Assembly (NCBI GenBank): GCA_016871155.1
Contig: VFZO01000004.1
Location: 1 to 64,000 of the forward strand
From: Acidobacteriota bacterium
GTDB taxonomy: Bacteria > Acidobacteriota > Terriglobia > Bryobacterales > Bryobacteraceae
Length of the DNA: 64,000 bases
Reading direction: 5' to 3'
Shown piece by piece: positions 59,301-64,000 of this stretch; positions within the stretch are counted from its first letter, which is position 1, and each line of letters starts with the position of its first letter. A program made the translations under genes and the position numbers. Under the pieces are notes generated by a model. That model saw only the letters and a list, made by a program, of their open reading frames with translations. It was not told the origin of the DNA and did not search any database.

Positions 59301-60346
59301 CCCCAGCCGGACGAGGCCGAAACCCATTTCAACTCGCTGAGATAGGGGTCAATATCCGGCGCGGGCGTGGGAGCCGGTCCGCCGGACTGCAGCACAAGAT
59401 GCGCGTCGGCCCAGCTAGCCATGTCGCCGGCCGCGCCGTCGCCGCCGTTTTTCACGACGAGGCGAAGCTGGTTGCGGCCAGTTACGTCGACCCGCGCGTA
59501 GCGGCCCGGCATGTTGCCCCGCATCAATGGACTGGTGAACTCCAAAACGTTGTCCACCCAGATCTCGAATACAACGCTGCCGGCGTTTCTACCCGCGCTA
59601 TCGTCCACGCCAACCGTGACGCGGAAGTCGTCGTAGAGCCGGTTCAGGTTATAGACCACTTCGCTTTCGGCTGCGACTCCAAGCCCCTTGGAGAACGGAA
59701 TCCCTTCGATCGCGATGGGCCGTCCGTCGCCTGCGTTCGCGCCGCCGTTGGACATGTCGCGCTCGACCGGTCCCATGCCGTTGCGAGAGGACGCCATGGG
59801 CAGGTCGCTCAAATAGTCGACGCGCTCGGGAACGTAGAGGCGTTCCTTGGGGATCACCTGCTCGGTCTGGCCTGGATACGACCACAGAAGCTTGGCCGCG
59901 GCGTTGCCGGTGTTTTCAAAGTAGTCGAAGCGGATGCTGTAGCGCCGGCCGGACTCAAGGCGGATCTTGGGTCCACGCTTGATTGTCATCGGGTGTACGT
60001 TCCAATCGTCGATCAGTTGCTTTCCGTTGACCCAGAGGCGCGCTCCATCGTCGGCGCCGGTGGAAAACTCGTAGTCGCCCGTCACGGGTGGCTCCACCTC
60101 ACCGGTCCAGCGAACAGCGAACGCGTCGACGGGGATCGCCGCGGCATACGGAGTGCCGAGACCCCAGAAAAAATCGACTTTCTGATCCGTGCGGCGCATC
60201 GTTGCGCCTCCGGAAAAGTCTTTTGTCGCGTAGTACTCGCCGTAGAGGCCAGTGCCTTTCGCGGTCTCGGGCGTTACAGCCCTAAGGTGGTCAGGTGCGA
60301 GAGCGCACACACTCAGTCCACACAGCAGCATCCGTGCAGCTTGCAA
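56321..60346 (-). CDS. Large exported DUF1800 protein with PA14, NPCBM and FN3 domains
   Basis: A 1341-residue secreted protein. After a signal sequence (MLLCGLSVCALAPDHLRA from residue 6) the order is PA14 (about 30-170, YGEYYATKDFSGG), two NPCBM carbohydrate-binding domains (about 179-325 and 337-480; both contain GPVERDMSNG and VGVDD), a proline run, four fibronectin type III repeats of about 92 residues (490-850, with YRGT- and TNGTKYFYKV-like phrases), and a C-terminal DUF1800 domain (864-1335, LLRRATWGPTQTDFDRV, NFAREVKQLFTIGLFELNPD). DUF1800 alone is usually about 500 residues, so the front half is an added sugar-binding arm. It is the first gene of a pair with DUF1501. Confidence 0.95.
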   Translation of the reverse strand: MQAARMLLCGLSVCALAPDHLRAVTPETAKGTGLYGEYYATKDFSGGATMRRTDQKVDFFWGLGTPYAAAIPVDAFAVRWTGEVEPPVTGDYEFSTGADDGARLWVNGKQLIDDWNVHPMTIKRGPKIRLESGRRYSIRFDYFENTGNAAAKLLWSYPGQTEQVIPKERLYVPERVDYLSDLPMASSRNGMGPVERDMSNGGANAGDGRPIAIEGIPFSKGLGVAAESEVVYNLNRLYDDFRVTVGVDDSAGRNAGSVVFEIWVDNVLEFTSPLMRGNMPGRYARVDVTGRNQLRLVVKNGGDGAAGDMASWADAHLVLQSGGPAPTPAPDIDPYLSELKWVSASSGWGPVERDMSNGEQMARDGKQLSIGGRKFTYGLGVHAQSEIVFDIAKGFQRFVADVGVDDEVPAGKGSVVFQVLGDGVKMFESVRMIGGNAARRVDLNVTGVRTLKLVVLDGGDGIGYDHADWAGARLYRISDVTPPPPPPGLPGAPGTLAATGGDARVTLEWAAATGAATYSIYRGTVSNAQAAAPIAMGLTSLRFVDTTVTNGTKYFYKVAGVNTSGIGPRSPEASATPNVPPPTGPGGLTAVPGDKSVKLAWNAVTGATGYNVYRGTASGGQSATPVLSNVTATTVTDTGLTNGVKYYYKLSAVNGGGIGPRSSEVSATPNAVPAVPAGLAATAGDAKVTLKWEPVAGAASYNIYRATASNMQGTTPVATGVTTASYVSTGLVNNTAYFFKVAAVNSAGAGALSGEAAATPVGIPPAPAGLTATAGNQSVTLNWQAAPTAATYNVYRGTTAGGQSSSPVATGLTATTFTDTGRTNGTKYFYKVTALNGAGMSPRSDEASATPLAPVTPPETLSAEDQAIWRLLRRATWGPTQTDFDRVKLVGIDAWLNEQFNTPATFWPDTLLTQSLEWTEEYFFVRALQGNDQLRQRVAWALSQIWVVSGVEVTRASALLPYIRTLDEGAFGNFYDLMRNITLTPAMGEYLDMVNNKKAANGIEPNENFAREVKQLFTIGLFELNPDGTPRLVNGQQVPTYGQSDVLELSRIFTGWTYPDTRAGNPTAINPPFYVGPMEPVESLHDNGAKRFLNTDVPAGLTAAQDLDNALRIIFNHPNVGPFISRQLIQRLVKSNPSPAYIGAVAAVFNNNGQNVRGDLRAVVRAILTHPEANQVSPSMGKLAEPALFITRQIRALGATVSDTPFMSDISAEMSQRIYHPPSVFNYYSPGFRLSGNNLVAPEFQIYTTATAMIRANFAGRLLSGQYGSNVNLNLTAWETLSADAGALVNQINKVAFAGTMSLEMRNAIITAVQATPTNAREKVRTAFYLAFTSSQFQVEH
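57780..58880 (-). repeat. Four tandem fibronectin type III repeats (about 275 bases each)
   Basis: Coding repeats inside the DUF1800 gene. Each unit has a T-x-GDxxVTLxW-type opening, a YNVYRGT- or YSIYRGT-like strand and an NGTKYFYKV-like strand, and ends SxEASATP. The copies are clearly related but diverged, indicating old duplications rather than recent expansion. Confidence 0.85.
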
Positions 60347-60433
60347 GTTATCCTCCCTGTCGGCGAAGGCCCGGCCCCCGCGGTTTGTGTTGGCGGCTCT
60401 ATCTAGGCAATTCTGTTGCCGTTGTTAATTGGC

Positions 60434-60448
60434 GGGACATTCTGTCCC
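60434..60448. promoter_or_regulatory. Operator-like palindrome GGGACA-TTC-TGTCCC
   Basis: Perfect 6-base arms around TTC, about 88 bases upstream of the DUF1800 start. The half-site GTGGGACA recurs at 60539-60546 and, reversed, at 60443-60450, which suggests binding by a dimeric regulator. The regulator is not identified. Confidence 0.5.
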
Positions 60449-60452
60449 ACGA

Positions 60453-60464
60453 GCCTTATAAGGC
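60453..60464. promoter_or_regulatory. 12-base palindrome GCCTTATAAGGC
   Basis: A perfect 12-base palindrome 4 bases from the preceding one, with a TATAA core that could also serve as part of a -10 element in either direction. Its position suggests it belongs to the control region of the DUF1800/DUF1501 genes. Confidence 0.4.
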
Positions 60465-60583
60465 GAATTTATAAGTGACTTCGTTTCTGTGCCTTGCGGA
60501 GGCGTGTGCCACTCTAGCTCATCTCGTCGCGGAGTACCGTGGGACATTTTTTCCACATTGAGCGACGCACTTTAGAAAAAAGT

Positions 60584-61375
60584 TCACACCTTACAAATGC
60601 GCCACGTGCCGGTATATACATTTGCAGTCTCGGACCTTAGGAAGCCGGCTAACGTGATGTTCGCCGCGCGCGCGGCTTCGACGCTCAACGTGGACGGCGC
60701 GCCGATCGCGGCGACGAAAGGGATGCCCGCGCGCGCGGCTTTTTGCAGCAGTTCGAACCCCGCGCGGCCGCTAAGCAGCAAGCCGCTCCGCGACAATTCC
60801 ACATGATCGCGTTTTAAACAGGAACCAATGATTTTGTCGACGGCGCTGTGACGGCCGATGTCTTCGCGGACGATTTCCAACTCGCCTTCCGCGTTGAACA
60901 GCGCGGCGGCGTGCAGCGCTCCGGTATCGGCGAATCCTTCTTGCGCGGCGCGCAGTCTTGCCGGGAGCGCGTGAAGGGTTTGAATGCCGATACGAAAACC
61001 GTTGTCGGGCAGCGGCTGGACCGATGGCAGGCCGGGCGCGCCGCAGAAGCCGCACGCCGCAGTGGCCAGGCGCTCACGGCCGGCATCGAAGTCGACGTGC
61101 GCGTGCAACGCGACGGTAATTTCGTCCGGGTTGGCGGATTCGACGCGCTCAACGTCCGCGGCGTTTTCGATGCGTCCCTCTGCGTACAGAAGGCCTAGAG
61201 CCAACTCTTCGTCGTGGCCCGGCGTGCGCAGCGTCACGCCCCAGCGCGTAGTGCGCCGCCGGTCCTTGAACCAGTGCGCAACCTGGATGGTGAGTGGCGA
61301 TTCCTCGGCTAGGAAATCGTTGCACGAAGACGGACCAGCGGGCGCCCAGCGCTCGATCGGAACGCTCCGCGGCAC
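60584..61375 (-). CDS. fdhD: Formate dehydrogenase accessory sulfurtransferase FdhD
   Basis: A 263-residue protein that passes sulfur from a cysteine desulfurase to the molybdenum cofactor of formate dehydrogenases. The key CGFCG motif is present with cysteines 108 and 111, and the later EDIGRHSAVDKIIG stretch is typical. The start is GTG 61375, directly after the stop of the upstream isomerase gene with no gap. No formate dehydrogenase or other molybdenum enzyme is seen in the window, so its client is encoded elsewhere. Confidence 0.96.
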   Translation of the reverse strand: MPRSVPIERWAPAGPSSCNDFLAEESPLTIQVAHWFKDRRRTTRWGVTLRTPGHDEELALGLLYAEGRIENAADVERVESANPDEITVALHAHVDFDAGRERLATAACGFCGAPGLPSVQPLPDNGFRIGIQTLHALPARLRAAQEGFADTGALHAAALFNAEGELEIVREDIGRHSAVDKIIGSCLKRDHVELSRSGLLLSGRAGFELLQKAARAGIPFVAAIGAPSTLSVEAARAANITLAGFLRSETANVYTGTWRICKV

Positions 61376-62239
61376 TTAGCCTCGCAGCGATTCGAGCAGG
61401 CTAACGGCAGCCTTAATGTCGTCGACGTGGGAGAGCTTGGCCTGGTGACGATCGTCCATGTCCTGATCGAGAGAGACTTCGCGCTCAATGGTCAACGCGC
61501 CCGTATAGCCGATTTCCTTAAGAGTATTGACGAAATTCGCCATACCCACCGAGCCCTGGCCGAGCGGCATTTCCGTGCCCAGCGTTCCGGGCTTCGATTT
61601 GTCGGGCCAGTTGCCGTCTTTCGCATGACAGGAGACGACGTGCTTGCCCACCAGGCGCAGCGCGCTGATCGGCTCGCTGGTGCCGTAGAGAATCAGGTTG
61701 GCCGGATCGAAGTTGATCTTCAGGTTTGGACGCGCGACGTCGTCGATGAAGTGCAGCAGCGATTCGGCGGGCTCCTGGCCGGTCTCGAGTGCAAAGACCA
61801 TTCCATGTTTCGCGCAGTGATCGCAGATCCGGCGGACCAGATCGCGCACAGGCGCGTAGACCGGATCGTTGTGATCGTCAGGAACGAAGCCAACGTGGCA
61901 AGCGAAAATCTTCACGCCAAGTGCGTTGGCCATATCGATCACTTCGTAAGTGCGCCGTTCGCGGGCCGCACGGGTGGCCGGCGGGATAAAGCCGACCGTA
62001 GCTTCAACCGTGGGAATGTCGGCATAGCTCTCACCGTCGTAGGCCGCGAACACGGCTGTGACCGTGAACTCCTCCTCGGCCAAAGCTTTTTTGTAGACTT
62101 CCGCCAACCCGGCGAAGTCCACGGCGCCGGTGAAGCCCAGGTGGCCGCACCGGATTCCCAGCGACTTCACGGCGCGAATCATCTTCAGCGGATCGTGGTC
62201 GCCCCAGAACATTAGCCCGACTTCAAGTGCACGCAGCAT
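61376..62239 (-). CDS. Sugar phosphate isomerase/epimerase (xylose isomerase-like TIM barrel)
   Basis: A 287-residue AP-endonuclease-2-family TIM barrel, the fold used by sugar epimerases and isomerases such as those acting on keto-sugars or inositols. Metal-ligand motifs are FALETGQEP, NFDPANLILYG, SCHAKDGNW and the terminal LTIEREV. It has no export signal and should act in the cytoplasm. It is placed between ogt (12-base gap) and fdhD (abutting). The exact substrate cannot be read; Gfo/Idh/MocA partners exist elsewhere in the window. Confidence 0.92.
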   Translation of the reverse strand: MLRALEVGLMFWGDHDPLKMIRAVKSLGIRCGHLGFTGAVDFAGLAEVYKKALAEEEFTVTAVFAAYDGESYADIPTVEATVGFIPPATRAARERRTYEVIDMANALGVKIFACHVGFVPDDHNDPVYAPVRDLVRRICDHCAKHGMVFALETGQEPAESLLHFIDDVARPNLKINFDPANLILYGTSEPISALRLVGKHVVSCHAKDGNWPDKSKPGTLGTEMPLGQGSVGMANFVNTLKEIGYTGALTIEREVSLDQDMDDRHQAKLSHVDDIKAAVSLLESLRG

Positions 62240-62251
62240 GGTTTTGCCATT

Positions 62252-62725
62252 TTACAGCATGACCAGTTGGCGGCTCTCCAGGCGGAGCAGCCGCTCCTTG
62301 GTTTCCAGGCCGCCGCCGAACCCGGTGAGCCGGCCGGTGGAGCCGATCACACGGTGGCAAGGGATGACGATGGGGATGGGATTCGCGCCGTTTGCCGCGC
62401 CAACCGCGCGCACCGCCGCGGGCTTGCCGATGCGTTTCGCGAGTTCGCCGTAGGAGGCCGTCTCGCCATACGGGATCTCCAGAAGCGCGCGCCAGACCAG
62501 CTGCTGAAACGGCGTGCCCGCGGGCCGAACGTCCAGCTCGAACAAGGTTCGCTCCCCAGCGAGATACCCCCGCAGTTGGCGTTCGGCTTCGCGGAACGGC
62601 GCCGGATCGTCGATCCACTCCGGATCGCGTAGGCCGTGAAACCGGATATGCGTAATGAAGCCTTCGCCTCCGGCAATGACGAGCGGACCAATGGGCGAGT
62701 CGATCTGGAGGCACTTGTGATTCAC
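62252..62725 (-). CDS. ogt: Methylated-DNA-[protein]-cysteine S-methyltransferase
   Basis: A 157-residue suicide repair protein that takes methyl groups from O6-methylguanine. The acceptor cysteine 123 is in IPCHRV, preceded by AVGAANGANP and followed by the GRLTGFGGGLETK stretch; the ASYGELA helix-turn-helix is also present. I chose GTG 62725 because the conserved N-terminal strand (CLQIDSPIGPLVIAGG) begins there; the longer frame to 62905 would run through the divergent gene. Only 9 bases then separate the two divergent starts, so the start may instead be slightly downstream. Confidence 0.95.
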   Translation of the reverse strand: MNHKCLQIDSPIGPLVIAGGEGFITHIRFHGLRDPEWIDDPAPFREAERQLRGYLAGERTLFELDVRPAGTPFQQLVWRALLEIPYGETASYGELAKRIGKPAAVRAVGAANGANPIPIVIPCHRVIGSTGRLTGFGGGLETKERLLRLESRQLVML

Positions 62726-62734
62726 TAGAACTCT

Positions 62735-63934
62735 ATGTTGCCACTCTCTCGACGCGCTGTCCTGGCCCTGCCGTTTACGGCGCGCGGCGCCACGGTCCGG
62801 CAGTTGACGCGCGGGCCGAAGTTCCACTGGTTCGGCTACTACGACAAGCTGGAGTTCGATCCCACGGGCCGCTATGTCCTGGCCAACGAAGTGTCCTTCG
62901 AACACCGCTCACCACGCGCGGACGACGAGATTCGCGTGGGCATGGTCGACACGGACGACAACGACCGGTGGATCGATCTGGGCTCCACGCGGGCGTGGAA
63001 CTGGCAGCAGGGTTGTATGTTGCAGTTCGTCCCGGGCTCCAAGGACGAAGTGGTTTGGAACGATCGGGTGGATGGCGAATTCGTCTGTCACGTGGTCAAC
63101 ATCAAGTCAGGGAAGAAGCGGACGCTCGGCTCGGCCATCTATACGCTCAGCCCGGACGGCAAGTGGGCCATCACCTGCGATTTCCGGCGATTGAATGACG
63201 TGCGGCCTGGCTATGGGTACGCCGGTGTTCCGGATCCGAATCACAGCAAGCGAATTCCGGACGGCGTTGGTATCTGGCGCGTCGACATGAGAACCGGCGC
63301 AAAAAAATTGCTGATTCCGGTCGAGGAGGCGGCGGGCGTGCCCTACCCGGGCGGCTACTCCAACAACGCGAAGCACTGGTTCAATCACCTGCTGATCGGT
63401 CCGGACGGAAAGCGGTTCATCTTCCTGCATCGCTGGCGCGGCGACAAGGAAGGCCGGAGTTTTTCCACGCGCCTTTTCACCGCCGATGCGCAAGGCAAGG
63501 ACCTGTACGTCACTGACCCGCATGGCAAGACGTCGCACTTCATCTGGCGCGACGCCCAGCATATTCTGGCCTGGGCGTGGCATCCGTCGAAGGGCGAGAA
63601 GTTCTATTTGTACAAGGACAAGACGGATCGCGTGGAAGCCGTGGGCCCGGAGGTCATGACGGTGAACGGGCACTGCACGTACCTGAACCGGACCGGCAAC
63701 CGTTGGATTTTGAACGACACCTATCCCGACAAGAGCCGCAACCAGAACGTGTTTCTCTTCGACACGCAAACCGGCGAGCGCCGGGCGCTGGGCAGCTTCC
63801 ACGCGCCTCCGGAGTATACGGGCGAATGGCGCTGCGACATGCATCCGCGCTCCAGCCCGGACGGAAAGAAGATCGCGATCGACTCCGCGCACAACAGCGG
63901 CAGGCAGGTGTATCTAATCGAGAGCGGCCTTTAG
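62735..63934 (+). CDS. Exported beta-propeller protein (TolB/oligogalacturonate lyase-like)
   Basis: A 399-residue protein with a short twin-arginine-like leader (LSRRAVLALPFTARG) and repeated propeller strands of the TolB/WD40-like type (IYTLSPDGKWAITCDF, LLIGPDGKRFIFLHRWRGD, MHPRSSPDGKKIAIDSAHNS). The YYDKLEFDPTGRYVL opening and histidine-rich middle (GYSNNAKHWFNHLLIGPDG) recall oligogalacturonate lyase-like enzymes, but the catalytic residues cannot be confirmed by eye. It is divergent from ogt, and its end overlaps the tail of a minus-strand gene. Confidence 0.85.
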   Translation: MLPLSRRAVLALPFTARGATVRQLTRGPKFHWFGYYDKLEFDPTGRYVLANEVSFEHRSPRADDEIRVGMVDTDDNDRWIDLGSTRAWNWQQGCMLQFVPGSKDEVVWNDRVDGEFVCHVVNIKSGKKRTLGSAIYTLSPDGKWAITCDFRRLNDVRPGYGYAGVPDPNHSKRIPDGVGIWRVDMRTGAKKLLIPVEEAAGVPYPGGYSNNAKHWFNHLLIGPDGKRFIFLHRWRGDKEGRSFSTRLFTADAQGKDLYVTDPHGKTSHFIWRDAQHILAWAWHPSKGEKFYLYKDKTDRVEAVGPEVMTVNGHCTYLNRTGNRWILNDTYPDKSRNQNVFLFDTQTGERRALGSFHAPPEYTGEWRCDMHPRSSPDGKKIAIDSAHNSGRQVYLIESGL

Positions 63935-64000
63935 CAGCGCGATGCGCTGGGCGATTTCGCCGCGAGGCACATCGCGGTACTGGCTGGGCAGAAGGCTGCG
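63914..64000 (-). CDS. C-terminal end of an unidentified minus-strand gene (partial)
   Basis: An open minus-strand frame enters from the right edge and stops at TAG (63914-63916). Its last residues, SLLPSQYRDVPRGEIAQRIA then LLKAALD, look like a natural helical protein end. Only 28 codons are visible, so neither the family nor the reality of the gene is certain. It overlaps the end of the convergent propeller gene by 21 bases. Confidence 0.45.
   Translation of the reverse strand, partial: RSLLPSQYRDVPRGEIAQRIALLKAALD

Larger units (their letters stand above)
60347..60583. other. 237-base intergenic region before the DUF1800/DUF1501 genes
   Basis: The longest gene-free stretch in the window. 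It lies after the fdhD stop and before the DUF1800 start, both on the minus strand. It is AT-richer than its surroundings and holds two palindromes (60434-60448 and 60453-60464) and a further GTGGGACATT copy at 60539. No open frame or RNA gene is recognised. Confidence 0.7.

Noticed and set aside
58949-60406. 485-codon plus-strand open frame
   Set aside because: Antisense to the PA14/NPCBM part of the DUF1800 gene; composition is charge-rich and motif-free.

Overview
The window looks like chromosome from an Acidobacteriota bacterium, most likely the Bryobacterales/Solibacterales group. I infer this from gene content, not from a search: large TonB-type receptors with an N-terminal carboxypeptidase-regulatory fold, two DUF1592/DUF1552 pairs, a DUF1800/DUF1501 pair, two DUF1080 proteins, many twin-arginine and Sec-exported proteins, and high GC. 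No rRNA, tRNA, CRISPR array, insertion sequence or phage gene was found. Coding density is very high: there are at least eleven 4-base ATGA/GTGA stop-start overlaps and no gene-free stretch longer than about 240 bases.

Layout. 1-6421: two surface receptors flank an ABC ATPase. 6459-8372: mutL. 8391-12880: a likely operon of a serine hydrolase, an acylating semialdehyde dehydrogenase, a hydroxyacid-oxoacid transhydrogenase and a DUF1080 protein. 12860-14988: a Gfo/Idh/MocA oxidoreductase, then an ECF sigma factor overlapped by a membrane-anchored thioredoxin. 14963-19619 (minus): bacterioferritin, a PIG-L deacetylase, a 39-residue membrane protein and a sodium/solute symporter, the last three coupled by 4-base overlaps. 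19661-24571: an amidohydrolase, then an NtrC-type regulator, its histidine kinase and a lipoprotein. 24568-28938 (minus): carAB. 29043-36074: sdhCAB followed at once by a DUF1592/DUF1552 module. 36071-37170: a decayed Gfo/Idh/MocA pseudogene. 37157-40814: a DUF2911 protein, then a PQQ dehydrogenase, a pentahaem cytochrome and truA. 40892-49432 (minus): an unbroken run from a DUF1080 protein through a TPR protein, a receptor, a PP2C phosphatase and three exported proteins to thiD. 49460-54846: a second DUF1592/DUF1552 module with an ankyrin protein and a DUF4019 protein. 54972-62725 (minus): a DUF1501/DUF1800 pair behind a palindrome-rich region, then fdhD, a sugar-phosphate isomerase and ogt. 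62735-63934: an exported beta-propeller protein. The last bases hold the tail of a further minus-strand gene.

Themes. Housekeeping genes (mutL, carAB, sdhCAB, truA, thiD, ogt, fdhD) are interleaved with secreted oxidative and polymer-handling modules. Three modules carry c-type haem motifs: two DUF1592 proteins and the pentahaem protein beside the PQQ dehydrogenase. The loci most worth testing as new systems are the PP2C-to-thiD coupled cassette, which contains a frameshifting G8 tract; the sigma factor/thioredoxin pair; the bacterioferritin/PIG-L/microprotein/symporter operon; and the DUF1592 module fused to the succinate dehydrogenase operon.
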